Shown here one piece after another: positions 1 through 11,092 of a DNA stretch of 64,000 nt. The position numbers and the translations under genes were made by a program. Position 1 is the first letter of the stretch. Each line of letters opens with the position of its first letter. The notes under the pieces are model-generated. The model saw only the letters and a list, made by a program, of their open reading frames with translations. It did not search any database and was not told where the DNA came from. Origin of the DNA: Adiantum capillus-veneris (Eukaryota > Streptophyta > Polypodiopsida > Polypodiales > Pteridaceae); the NCBI GenBank assembly GCA_014529385.2, contig CM043966.1, forward strand, positions 88,006,087 to 88,070,086. Reading direction: 5' to 3'.

Positions 1-1480
1 TTCTTGTTCCTTTAAGCTCCATTATGATGCTATCCATCCCATGTGTTTGTTTTTTTGTGTTCATTTCTTGTATTTAAATCCAACGGATGATTGACTTTGA
101 CTAAATGCTCTGAAAAAACACCTGCTTTACTATCTTTTGCTTTCCTAAGTACTTTAGCTGAAATATCTTTGTTTTTCTGGGTGTCTTCCTAGAGGTTTCA
201 ATTGGGTCACCAATTGAAGTTTTGAACGCCTCACTTGCTAGAAGTATCTGATCCACGAGGGTTCTTTGATATAGAGGCATATGTTGTCACACCTTTCGTG
301 CTAATCGGTGGAATGTGTGCATAGAGCCAATGGTGTAAAGTGCTCACCACTGTACACATATACAACAATTGAAAGCCCATCTACCAGCTTTAATTCTTCT
401 TGGACAAAGTAGCTGATGTTATTGTAGAAGCGTATACATTGATGGGGTGGCTTAAGTCCATCTTACAAGTATGCCATGCATACATATAAAAAATAATAGA
501 ATAACAAGACCTTGACTTCAATGATAGTCTCAACCTTATGAGCCCCTGCTATACGTGCCTTGCACGATTACACTGGCATGGATACATCACAGTGCATCAT
601 TGCTAAACTCAAACTATGAGATTGATCCACTTAGTACCAAATATTTATGCCATTATCCTTGATTTGAAGTCAATTATAGTACCTTGGTACATAAGAGAAG
701 CCTTGCTTCACATAAAGTCTGACAAAGCACTTTGTGTTGCACAATAGATAAATATTTTTTAAATTGAAGGTTAAATTTAAAAGAAAACAAGCATAACTTG
801 AGATTTACTAACCTTGTTTCCCCTTTGAGATGAGTGGCTATCGCTTGAATCTGGCTCATAACCATGTATGCTAAGAAATTTAGAGCTATCGAGGATGTAC
901 CCTGCGTGCCATCGTGGCTTGGGTTACATCAACCTCCAAGAGCCTAATCAGATAGACATGGTGCCAAATTTCCCGAACAGGGAGTTAAAATTCCCATAAT
1001 CACTCAAAATGACATAAGAGTGAACATCTAGTAGGTAAGGTGAATCTTTTGTTAATGTTGACAAAGTCATGCATTTATACTATTGGATGAAGGGGGAAGA
1101 AACCAATTTTGAAAAACTCCAAATTATATGGTTGTTAACGTTAATTAACACTTTATGATCATGTAAAATGTTTGAGTGATCACGTAAATATTAAATCCCT
1201 GTTCCCGAACTCCTTATGCTAATAGCAAATTCCAAACGTTGAAAACTTCTATGCAAGATTCGGTGCACCGAAGCCTTTCTTCGCATCAAAAAGATGAGAC
1301 AAAATGAAGCATGAGTGCTCATAGCTAACAGGTGCTCCTGGTGACACACATATGTCAAAGTATAAAAAGAGAATTGGCGTTGTCAAAATTGCATAGAGAA
1401 TCGGCCTTGACAAATCTTACATGTTATTGAGAATCATGCGATTGCTTAATATCATATTAGACAGCTCACAAAAATTAGTT
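1..1480. other. no recognisable gene
   Basis: Only short open frames on both strands, none with a family motif that I recognise. Composition is AT-rich and unremarkable. It may be the inner part of the decayed minus-strand element whose primer site lies near 3052, but nothing in the sequence proves that. Confidence 0.4.
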
Positions 1481-1488
1481 ATCAAAAT

Positions 1489-3050
1489 TCATGTAAACTG
1501 CCAAACTCTCCCTGACTGGAGCAACATTTTCTTGTCAAATCGGCATTTTAGAAAATGATGCAAAAAGAAGAAGTTCAAAAATTTGAAACTTAAAAATACC
1601 GATTTTCCGTAATTACCACCCTTGCAACATTGGAAGTCGTAACATCCCGAGTTGCCCAATACCGCTTGCATTCACCCTTGAAATCCATTGGATCTGTTTG
1701 GCCAACAGTGGGTTTGGCATAACCGTTTTCAACTGCATCGGATTTAGTATCCACAACCTTGCACAAATCCATGCTCCTTACATATTATGGAGGTCATGTT
1801 CAATTGGTTGTAAGCCATGTTCCCAACTGAAAAACACTATTTGCTCCCTCTTCTTGAGAGGATCTCTGAAAGTGGTTGAATTTCCTTGAAATGCACAACT
1901 GCGTAATACAAATCCATGTAGACAAATGAAATTGGCTAAGCTCATAGCAGCCTTGCGATAATGACAATCAAGCCATGCTTGACAAACTCCAACATACCCC
2001 TTGGGCGGCAATCATTGCAAAAATTGAAAATCACAACCTTAAACAATATGCACATGATTGCATAATCAATTCAAAATTGAAATTATAACTTAAAAGTGAA
2101 TACTTGGTATGGTCGTGGATGTAGGTAAATTTCACTAGATTGTGGCAAGGTCTCCATGCTAAGGTAAAGGTTGAAAACCTTGTCAACCTCCTCCTTGACA
2201 TTGCTCATTAGTTTTTCTTACCATGTATGTCGAGTAATTGGCGGTCCTTGACCCCTATAGATTTGTATTGAACCATGTCCTATCAGAAATGCAAATTTAA
2301 AACATAAAAAATAGAGAAACCCCTATTGGCTTGTTAAGCTATAACAAGTGGTCAGCCATGTCGAGAAACTTTGTACTCGTCATCAATTCTAGCAATAGGC
2401 CATGCCGATCTCCTTGAGATGCTAGAACATTATCAATTTTCCATACCTTTGCATGATACAACTCAGTAGCCCAACTTTGGATGCTACCATCGGTGTTAAA
2501 TACCTGCACCTTCCCAATCCACACGACCTTTTTTGGGCTCCTATGCCATATCGTTGCCGATGACAATATCAAAAGAACGAGTTGTTGTACTTTACGTAAC
2601 CTTTGTTGGACATGATTGGAATGCTGAGAGATCTGCAAGATTCCATGAGTTTATAATTTAAAATGTTAAAATCAACTTGCTTACCGACTCTTACGATAAT
2701 GTATGTCGTAGCATCAACAAATCCAATGTATTGTCTCGTAGACTTGCTAAAAAAATCCGATGCCAATGGAGATCCTCTCTAGATAGTAGCTAGAAACTTG
2801 AGAAAGTTCCCTTCAAAGGACCGTGTCCTCATCAAGATTGCTTGAAGCGGTCATTGAAACGGCCCTTGCCATATTCTCGGATTACTCCCTTGTCGAATGC
2901 TGACTATAACCTAGAAGATTACCTTGCATGGGCTTTGGTTGGAAAAATCTCTTCGTCTCCACGGCTCCCTTCTCCTCGGTTTGCATGATCATGCAAGACA
3001 TGCAATCCTAGAGAGAGAGACCATGCCTTTCTTTTTGCTCAATAATCTGA
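1489..3050 (-). pseudogene. decayed minus-strand reading frames inside a putative LTR element
   Basis: Several broken minus-strand frames (about 1489-1772, 1778-2011, 2339-2638, 2569-2766) lie just downstream, in minus orientation, of a primer-binding-site-like sequence. The longest piece, about 99 residues, is hydrophilic with no motif I can assign. The position next to the primer site suggests the 5' part of an LTR retrotransposon, but I see no zinc knuckle, protease or RT motif. Product unknown. Confidence 0.2.
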
Positions 3051-3051
3051 A

Positions 3052-3160
3052 GCTTTGATACCAGTGTGAGACTGTGGGGGACTAGACTATGCAATTCACC
3101 ACCTAGCCTTGCTATATATAGGCTCTTATCCGTTCATACATAACACCCCTTGACCTCATG
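3052..3160 (-). promoter_or_regulatory. putative primer binding site and LTR end, minus-strand element
   Basis: Read on the minus strand, TGGTATCAAAGC (3052-3063) is one base off the usual tRNA-iMet primer site TGGTATCAGAGC. It is preceded by sequence ending in CTCACA, a plausible LTR terminus. A TATA-like ATATATAG lies about 50 nt inside. The far end of the LTR and its partner are not identifiable. Confidence 0.35.
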
Positions 3161-3410
3161 TGCATCCTGGCCCTTGGCTCGCGTGGTCTTACCCTAGGCA
3201 TGACACTTGGTATCCGTGGATGGTCAATAGAAGGGAATCAATGAACGGTACTATCTTCTGCATTTTCCTTGTGGCTAGCGCGGCTTCAAGTTCTCCACCC
3301 TCCCTGTGAATCACAATCAAAATCAGGAATTTAGGATGGATGAAACTCTCAGGAGCTCTTGGATCAAAGCAGATCAGGGCTTTCAAGCCGTTGAGTTTAC
3401 CATAAGATTT

Positions 3411-4527
3411 TCACAATTCATTTGAACTTTTAAGATTAATGCCATAAGTATTAGGTACAAGTCCTATGGCAAGTCTAGCTCTATTAGCAGGAGGTGGATC
3501 TAGGGATCTATCTGCTCTTGGAGTCAGAGGTTGCTTTGAGGATGTCTCGGCTTGTTGAGGACAAAAATTGTAAGTATGCCCTGTTTGAAAACATTCAAAG
3601 CATCGGACTCCTTGTAATAGGATTTCGTGTTGATGCCATGTCAAACAAGACCTTTGAGATTGACTTTTACGAGACTCTCGGGGATTTCCTCGTTGTTGCC
3701 AATAATCCTGATTGTTTACTTAAGATTTTTTTGTAGTAAACTCAAAATTCCCTTTCATAAGCTTGTACCCAATCGTGGCATGGCCCATAAGCTCTTGCAT
3801 TGTTGATACTTATTTAGACAGACAATATTCCTGTAAGCGTGATGGAAATCCAATGGTGTATTGCTTGCATTGGTCCTCCAAGGTCGTCAACTTGAAGAAA
3901 GACACTGGAAGGTAGATGTGGAGAAACCTTTGGTTGTAGTCTTTCATGATCTCCATGGCAAGCCATCTCAAGTTGCCCCATTCATACAAAATTTGGACTT
4001 TAAAGAGGGAGGTCATATAACTTCGTGCAAAAAATACTCTTGAAAGCTTGCCAAGTCCTTGGAGCATGCGGTTGGGTCGCGATTGAACTCCACCACGAGA
4101 GGGAGGTCATATAGTTTCATGCAAAAATAGTCTTGAAAGCTTGCAAGTCCTCGGAGCATCAATTGGGTCGCGATTAAACTCCACCACTACATAGTATTAT
4201 TGTTGAGAAATCCTACAGGTCAAGAAATCTTTGATTCTTTCATATAGTTCCCTAAAGCATAGATGTTGTTGAATTGTTGAAAGAACTGTAAAGATTTTTT
4301 CTGATCTTTTGCTCCAAAAAAGGTTGAAAATTTGACTGTTGTGACGCCATCCTTGAAATCTTTTGGTTGGTTAGGCGTAAACCCCGCATGTGGATATTAG
4401 GGATATCCATACGGGCTCCAACAATTGCAACCGCGTGGCGATGGTGGTGGGGGAGGCGATGGCAAAAGGAGCAGAGGCGGTTGCACTGGATCAGGATCAA
4501 ATACCATGTTCTTAAAAACTCTCCCAA
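3411..4527 (-). pseudogene. Ty3/gypsy gag remnant with one zinc knuckle
   Basis: Three minus-strand fragments in different frames follow each other in gag order. 4252-4527 is the N-terminal part. 3810-4067 resembles the retrotransposon gag domain, with a MKDYNQRFLHIYLP segment like the conserved capsid helix. 3411-3644 carries an intact CCHC knuckle, CFECFQTGHTYNFC (C-x2-C-x4-H-x4-C). Gag packages element RNA into cytoplasmic particles; the knuckle binds nucleic acid. Frameshifts between the pieces make this non-functional. The gag lies just downstream of the primer site at 4714-4725 in minus orientation, as expected for a Ty3/gypsy element. Protease and polymerase domains were not found downstream. 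Confidence 0.6.
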
Positions 4528-4713
4528 TTGGTATCAAAAACTATGATGGTTGTCGGTTAGAGGCTCTTGCACTTTTTGGTGACGAAGGAGGGGAAACCAC
4601 CTCGGGCGTCAGAGGGAGTAACATGTATTTCAGGAACTGTTGGAAACTTTGCAACATCAAGAGATTTTGTTCTAGGTAGGACCGGAATGCTTTCAGAAAA
4701 GCACTTAACTGGA

Positions 4714-5160
4714 GCTCTGATACCACTTAATGAGAAGGCGCCATGTGCCAACAAAAAAGAACAGATGGAACAAACTTTAAGCACATCAAAACAACTCAAC
4801 AGAAAGAAGAAGAATAAAATTTTTAACATCGTGGGAAATTATCCCAAGAGAGGTACGCGATACACGAGACACAAAGTGGAGGTGTTTTATCCCAAGAAAG
4901 CACTGACCTAAAACAATGGTGCCCCTTTTGATATTTCTCTATATTGCTTCAACTCAATACAACTGCAACTTAGTACAATCGTTAAGACTCTTGCTATGGT
5001 TCCGCTCCTTTGAGAATGCCGGAGAAGAGATCCCAAACTGTATTTAAAAGCCACGGCCATTCAAAAACAGTACATGAAAAGCATCAAACTTTAAAGCATA
5101 TGGTCCCCTAAAAAGCTCTCAACGTAAATTTAGGGAATTTGTATAACTGCCACATACAAT
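4714..5160 (-). mobile_element. primer binding site and 5' LTR of the gypsy gag remnant
   Basis: The minus strand of 4714-4725 reads TGGTATCAGAGC, complementary to the 3' end of initiator-Met tRNA. Five bases beyond it the LTR should begin at 4731 (plus strand TGAGAAGGCGCC). From about 4908 the sequence is recognisably related to the repeats at 8560-8967 and 19664-20215 (shared tract around GGTGCCCCTTTTG), so these are probably LTRs of related elements. The outer LTR boundary is not resolved; 5160 is a working limit. Confidence 0.5.
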
Positions 5161-5797
5161 ACAGAACGCGAAATTGATCGTACAATGCCACTGTCAGTCA
5201 ACGCGAATGGCGGAAGGTCCTTGCAGCCTTGCCATGCCATCAATATCTACGTAATTAATCTTCTGTGTGTGTGGGTCCTGCTTTATTTCTAGTAATTTGG
5301 GCCCCATCGGAAGAGGGTCCCATAAGAACTTGGTTGGGAACTATTTTAAAAATTAGTCCTCTCAACGAGGAACTATAAGTTGGTGACAACTTCTTCTTCT
5401 TCAGTTGCTTCTATGGTTTAGCCCTCGCAACCGGGTTCTACAGGCTGGCTAGGGATCTTCAGTGGATTTTGGATTTGGTAAAGTCCTATATATCTGACAA
5501 CAAGACCGGAGGGGAGTAGTATTTGCGATTGGTAAAGTTTGCTTACAACAAGAACTTGTGTTGTACACAAGTGTGTGTACTAGGGCTGTCATCATGTAGT
5601 GCATGTCATGGGCAGGAGATACCTTTTGTGAAAGGTCCAAATTGTGCAAGGTATCTCAAAGGTCACTTTTTAATAATAAAAGTGATCACCTACGTTTCCT
5701 CCCCCATTGCGTGAGGCAACAAGGGCTGCATTTTTTCAGCCAGACGCCATGTGGGGCTGATTGGGGTTAAGCTTGTACAGCAGACAGGTCGCGAGTG

Positions 5798-5799
<2 letters not shown>
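5161..5799. other. no recognisable gene
   Basis: Short open frames on both strands without family motifs. The outer end of the preceding LTR could lie here. Confidence 0.35.

Positions 5800-5843
<44 letters not shown>
5800..5843. repeat. (CT)n microsatellite
   Basis: About 22 uninterrupted CT dinucleotides. Any apparent Ser-Leu-rich reading frame across it is an artefact of the repeat. Confidence 0.95.
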
Positions 5844-5847
<4 letters not shown>

Positions 5848-5956
5848 GGGCATCTTACACTGCTATTTTGCTGCTTCGGTTCTCACATTCTAAAGGGAGA
5901 ATCTTGGATCATTCATTATTCCACTCACCAAGAGCGGATCTGCCTATGTTATTGCA

Positions 5957-6231
5957 GTGGGGTGCGAAAAAGAAACTTTGGTGATGAAGCAGGATGCTGC
6001 ACGGCTAGCTACGGAGAAGGATTGTGAGGAAAGGAGGTTGACTCTTCAACGAGAACGAAAAGATAGGCAGGTAATTGTGGAAGTGCAGACAAAGGATTGT
6101 GAGGAAAGGAGTTAATTGACTCTTCAACGAGAACGAGAAGATATGCAGGTAATTGTGGAAGTGCAGAAGGATTTGGAGACAACCACAAGAAGTTTTGAAC
6201 AAATTCTCACAATAATTCCCACATTGTGACT
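5957..6231 (+). pseudogene. charged coding-like fragment with a tandem 25-residue repeat
   Basis: A plus-strand frame begins after a possible splice acceptor (TTATTGCAG at 5956) and reads a strongly charged, coiled-coil-like peptide. A unit KDCEERRLTLQRER... of 25 codons (from 6017) is repeated from about 6092. The second copy has a 3-nt insertion creating an in-frame TAA, so the frame is dead. The 75-nt period and retention of frame argue for a formerly coding sequence. Product unknown; it could be an exon of a captured gene or part of an element. Confidence 0.3.
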
Positions 6232-6236
6232 TACTT

Positions 6237-6406
6237 CAACATCATGAGCTTTTGTGAGCTTTTGTGAGGGAGGCACCGCATACCTAGCTAGGTACGATTG
6301 GGGGTAGGAGACCGCCGGCCCGATGGGGGGGCCGGGGGTCCCCTGCCCCCAATCGTACCTAGCTAGGTATGCGGTGTCTCTCGAGCAGAAGCTCATGATG
6401 TTATTC
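6237..6406. repeat. long near-perfect GC-rich hairpin
   Basis: An inverted repeat whose inner arms (about 6270-6320 and 6330-6380) pair over roughly 50 bp with only two or three mismatches or wobbles around a loop of about 8 nt. Both arms contain ACCGCATACCTAGCTAGGTA. The pairing continues less perfectly outward to AACATCATGAGCTT at 6237 and its complement near 6406. No transposase or LTR is associated. It could be a foldback or MITE-like element or a hairpin-RNA source. Confidence 0.8.
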
Positions 6407-6789
6407 ATTGTATGAAAGACACTAGAAAAAACTCCATTTTCCTACATGAGAGAATTTCTAAATCTTCTTGTGAACTAAGGGACGAGCATCTGCACCACCA
6501 TCCTAGGCAAGCGCTGACACATTAACCAAGGTATCACATCGTTGATTCAAAAGCTCTCTTTCAATATAAGATGGATGTAGCGATAATTTATACATGTTTG
6601 CAATAATTCGATTCTGATTTTGCCACTACTGACGAGGATGAAAAGTGTCTCATTTTATTCAAACTCTCTCACTCGAATGCTCATGATATGCCAAGGATAC
6701 ACAATAATGGACTCTATGAAGGTGGTGCTGCAGACGGTACTCATAAGCAAGCATGCAGTTAGAAGAGTTCTAATGGATTTTTTTCTTTA

Positions 6790-8480
6790 CCGGCGGTGGA
6801 GTGCATGTCCCAACTCTTCAAAGAAGAAACATCGGCCATTTTCTCGATACTTTTTGTAAGATCGTGTGTGCATTATTAAGACTTGTGTATTGTTCTTTAT
6901 AGGTTTCAGAGGAGTTAGTCCTTCACCTCAGTTACGATCAAGCTTGGAGACCATTTTCCTTCTGCATTAAAGAAGAGTCCACTGGAGACTGTCCCTATGC
7001 TATTAGTGACTCTAGATTAAACATGTTAGTTGAGTACCAAAGGTTAGGTAGATGATAGGATGGAGATCACTTAGATCTTCCTGAGGGCGATCTTTTCCTT
7101 TTGATAGCCACGATCGATCCTTGTTGAGACATACAAACAGAGAGTTTGCTAGCCATCTCCTCATTGAGCTGCAGAAGAAGAGATTCTCCGTGGCTGTTTC
7201 CCATAGCAGCTCGTCTTTCGCAAAGGACTTATAGGTTATCGTGAAGCATCAAGTATTGTTCTTTAGCTTCATCTATGTATTTTATTACTTTATGCGACCG
7301 TGCTTACGTTGGTTTGTTTAGATATGCAAGGTAATTGTGAGTTTTTTGTCTCACTTTTGTTTTTATTTTTCAGATAGGTGGATGACATCTACACGACGAA
7401 CTATGAGTCCCTATATGCCGTCTATTTTAAAGAGTCACAACAGCAATTTAGATTAATTTAGGTCTTTAAACATACTCAATTTGGTGTGTGAGAACCAAGA
7501 TATTATAAATTTCAATAAATTGTGATAAGTCCTTTTCGTTAGAGTACTTTCTTTTTATCTCATTTTAAAGTTTCTCAGCCACCTGTAAGAAACAAAAACA
7601 GAATAGAACCTTGCTTGTTGCTTGTCTCAATTTTTACTATCTATTGCATTTTGAGAATGGAAATTGTAAAATTGAGACCAACAACAAGCAAGGCTCTATT
7701 TTGTTCTTGCTTCTTGCACGTGGTAAGAGACTTTGAAATGAGTGGAAAAGAAATTACTCTGATGGAAAGGACTACTAACAATTTACTAAAATTTGTGAGA
7801 TTTTGCTTTCTACTTACGGAATTGAATATGTTTGAAGACCCAAATTAGTCTAAATCATTGTCGTGACTTTTTGAAGTAGACGACGTGTAGAGACTCATAG
7901 TTCATCGTGTAGATGCCACCGACCTATTTGAAAAAAAAAAAAAAACTCACAATTATCCTACACACCTAATTAAGCCAAAGTAAGCACGACTATATAAAGC
8001 AATGAAACACATAAATCAAGCTAAAGAAGCAAACATGATGCTTTACGATGACTGATATGTCATCTTTAGTAGATGAGCTACTATGGAAAACAGTCACGAT
8101 AAATCGTATTTGTAGGTTAATGAAGAGACGGCTCATAAATTCCCTATCTATATGCCTCAACGGGAACCGAGCATGGATATAAAAAAAGAAAGATTTCTCT
8201 TTGAAAGGTCGAGGTGATCTCCATCTTGCCATCTACCAAACCTCTGGTACTCAGCTATCATATTCAATCTAGAGTCATTGGTTTTAGAGGGATGTCTACA
8301 GTAGACTCTTCTTTAGTGCTGAAGGAAAACAGTCTCCAGGCTTGATTGCAGCTAAGGTGAGGGGCTAACTCTTTGAAGTCTATGAAAAAAAATACACAAG
8401 TCTAATAATACACACAATCTTACAAAAGTATAAAGAAAAAGGCCATTGCTGGTGGTGGTCATAAGAAGATAAGGGTAATG
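6790..8480. repeat. large inverted repeat (about 0.8-kb arms)
   Basis: The sequence from about 6790 to 7640 reappears in reverse complement from about 7650 to 8480, with a centre near 7645 and a short loop. Matched landmarks include GAGTTAGTCCTTCACC (6913) against its diverged complement near 8360, GGATGGAGATCAC (7058) against about 8220, and CTTGCTTGTTG (7612) against CAACAAGCAAG (7682). Arms differ by many substitutions and small indels, so the duplication is not recent. No intact frame; broken frames occur on either strand. The arms are related as an inverted duplication, not as short transposon ends. Confidence 0.8.
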
Positions 8481-8497
8481 TTGGCATCACTGAACTT

Positions 8498-8501
<4 letters not shown>

Positions 8502-8549
<48 letters not shown>
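8502..8549. repeat. (GA)n microsatellite
   Basis: About 24 GA dinucleotides directly beyond the right arm of the large inverted repeat. Confidence 0.95.
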
Positions 8550-8553
<4 letters not shown>

Positions 8554-8559
8554 CATGGC

Positions 8560-8967
8560 ACGATGGACTTCCAAGCCAAAATGCACTGGCCCCAAAGATT
8601 GGCACCCCTTTTGCTATTTCTTTATTATTACCCTTCGCAAAGTATAATTCTCGAGGATCGAACTCTCTTTAAGACTTTGCGTCCAGATGCTCTGCGAAAG
8701 AGTGGCCCCAAGGGGCCTTATAAACTTACAAGGGATTCCCAAAATCATGAGATCCAAAAGAATTTGTCAAAGCCAGCCAATGCAAAATGTGGAAACTTGT
8801 ACAGCTAGCATGTCAGCACTATTAGCGCAAAACATGAAAATTTGTACAACTGCCACATCATCACTACTAGTGCAAATTATAGAATTTCGTAAAGCTTGCC
8901 ACATCATCAGCCAACACGATTTATGAAAAGCTGTCCCATAGTTGAAGCTTTTGATTTTTACTTGGTG
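8560..8967 (-). mobile_element. LTR-like dispersed repeat, copy 2
   Basis: Collinear with 19772-20215 along its length: both share a tract around GGCACCCCTTTTG, then an oligo-T/TTATTATTAC stretch, then AACTCTCTTTAAGAC-like sequence, then repeated TGCCACATCATC segments. The 19.7-kb copy sits immediately beyond a primer binding site, so this one is best read as an LTR, either solo or belonging to the gag at 9.8-10.6 kb. The minus orientation is inferred from the 19.7-kb copy. Confidence 0.5.
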
Positions 8968-9109
8968 AGCCAAAAGCTCTTTTTGTAGTATCTCAACAAA
9001 GAAGCCACAATGTGGCATTAAATTTTTCATTAAAAAACATTGCTGCCATGAAAAGCTCTAAAACAAACTCTGCCGTGAAAAGCTACCAAGTGAATAAAAT
9101 AAATCACTC

Positions 9110-9770
9110 TGCATTGCAATTTATTGTTTGCAGATTATCAAGGTGGAGGGTACTCCAAATGCTTTCCAACATGATGAGCACTTAGATATTTTGTGTGATC
9201 AACCCATGGCAGAGGTCTGTTCTAGTGCTACTGAAACAAAAGATATCAGATTTCAATCAATGATCAATGGGCCTAATCTGGAGTCGAATCACCAACACTC
9301 ATTGCCTTCGCAAGCCCGGCCAAGATGTTTTTCTACTGATGCTATAAGGTTTTTGGCAATGCAGACGACAGAGGCCCAAGAAATGGAATGACTAAACGTA
9401 AAAGTGGGCATGAGGTTAGAAAAGATTAGAAGGATGAATCACACCAAAGCTTCTGATGGTTATCCTCAAGTAATTAAGCCAGCGGCTTCAATGCTAGCTG
9501 CTTGCACTTTTAGCAAAGTGTGTGAGGGGAGTAGTGGTAGACAGCTCAATATCGAGGAAAAGGCATTGAAAAATATTTCCACTAGGGCAAGCCAAGGTCT
9601 AATGAGCCGTTGGCTTTAGTTGCACTCCTTGTCCAGCTCTATTGATAGCCTATCTAAAAATTTGATGACGCAAGCATTTCAAAACGATCTGCAGACAAAC
9701 AGAAACATCTCTCATGGCCAATTCAATGCAGAATATGGTGTCTACGGGAGTTGGTTAATGTGTAGCTTTG
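9110..9770 (+). pseudogene. decayed host-like reading frame
   Basis: One plus-strand frame runs from about 9128 to 9770 and is interrupted by only two stops (TGA 9389, TAG 9617), giving roughly 210 codons. It follows a pyrimidine-rich tract ending in TTTGCAG at about 9134, a good splice acceptor. The peptide is hydrophilic and Ser-rich with no domain I recognise, for example QGLMSRWL near 9600. The gag relic on the opposite strand begins at about 9800 and probably truncated it. It may be an exon of a disrupted host gene; coincidence is possible. Confidence 0.3.
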
Positions 9771-9799
9771 GCTCTTCTCGCTCTTCCTCTACCTCGTCC

Positions 9800-10640
9800 T
9801 CCATTTCTACCTCCTCTTAGATTCTCTCCTCGATTTTGAGGAATGGCTCTAGCAGTAGTTCAAGGGTTTTTCTCTTCTGGACATTATTTCTATAGTGCCC
9901 CATTTGATTGCATCCATAGCACCTAAGGTTTAAGAAGGTATGCTCCAAGTTCACTGCTGCAGTTACTCCACGTTGTTGATATCCTTGGTTGAAAGTTCCC
10001 GTGGCTCTTTCCCTAAAGTTATTAAATCCATTATAGTTCCTTGTAGAGTTGTCTCTTTCAGCTGCAAGAGGCTTGGCCCTGACTAGGGCATCCTGAATTG
10101 ATGTAGGTCTCATGGCTTTGAGACGTGTACTCAATGGTTTATTGAGGCCTTGACAGAATTGGGCAATTTATTGCTCCATGGTCATTTGGGGAGCATAACG
10201 TTGTAAAGACACAAACTTGGTGTAGTACTCCTCTAGTGAAAGTCCTATCTGGCGTAGACCAAAGAATTCATTTATCTTAATAGCCTAATGTGCAGGAGGG
10301 AGATAGTGTACTTTGATTTTCTGCTTCATTTTCTCCCAAGGTGGGCTACTCATGGGATTATCTCTGCATTGTTGCTTCCACCAAAGTTTGGCATCTCCAT
10401 TGATACGGAACATACTCATCATTGTTTGGTTCTCTTGAACAGTTTCTACAGCTTTAAAATTGTCATCCATAGAATCTAACCACGCTTCGGTATCTCGCTC
10501 TAAATTGGTTCCCTCTCCCTTGAAGGTAGGGAGTTGGACTTTCTTTAGTAGTAATTTTTTCTCTTGAGTAATTGTGTAAAGGCTTTTTACGCTAGTATTA
10601 CTCTGGGATTGAGTTAGTGGAATTTAGTACTAGACTAGAT
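9800..10640 (-). pseudogene. Ty3/gypsy gag with broken zinc knuckle
   Basis: A minus-strand frame reads the canonical gag segment INGDAKLWWKQQC and later LNKPLSTRLKAMRPTSIQDA, typical of plant gypsy capsid domains. Two in-frame stops interrupt it (TAG at 10285 and TAA near 10168), both one C-to-T change from a Gln codon. The zinc knuckle CYGCNQMGHYRNN loses its last Cys because one T appears to be missing near 9890; the next frame supplies TGT-CCA. N-terminal sequence continues toward about 10640. No pol follows, and the minus-strand copia beginning at 10.7 kb lies upstream in this orientation. Confidence 0.65.
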
Positions 10641-10733
10641 AAAAATCTCTCTTACTTATGCTTTCAACTTATCTCATACTCAAAAAAAAAATTGCACGCT
10701 AGATGAAGATAATTGCCAAACCATAAACAAAAG

Positions 10734-11003
10734 TGCTTACATCATATCCATGAGAACCATAGTATGTACAAGAGCTAATATAATCCATGAAGATCCTACT
10801 ATGTACAAAAGTGAAGGAGTACGAGTGGAAGTGCGACGCGAGAGAGAGTGCGAGAAGAAGAGCACGATGATATGGTGAACTCGCTCTACTGTAATGTGTA
10901 GAGCATAGTGAGTTCTTATTAGGTTTTTACAAAAGAATATGTGTACATACCTGGCGGCCCGCCCACTTACCTGGGCGACCACATTGGGCTTTATACCCCA
11001 ACA
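10734..11003 (-). mobile_element. 3' LTR of Ty1/copia element 1
   Basis: On the minus strand a polypurine tract AAGTGGGAGG is followed at 11003 by TGTTGGGGTATAAAGCC, the standard junction of a plant copia polypurine tract and LTR. The outer end is uncertain; a terminal CA near 10734 would give about 270 bp. The LTR's first bases include GTATAAAG, which resembles a TATA box. No matching 5' LTR is present beyond 16.04 kb. Confidence 0.6.
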
Positions 11004-11092
11004 ACCTCCCACTTAAAGTCCAATGTGGTACTTTAAGTGTGAGAGAAGCTACTATACAAGCTAATATACAAGAGATGTAGAGAAGTGATGTA

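Noticed and set aside
3064-3149. An 86-bp TG...CA segment between a purine tract and a primer site, considered as a complete miniature LTR
   Set aside because: No second copy was found nearby, so it could be just the end of a longer LTR.
7990-8232. Small minus-strand frame in the inverted repeat, considered as a TIR-domain fragment
   Set aside because: The resemblance rests on a few residues, and the matching arm has stops in this region; it was not strong enough to report.
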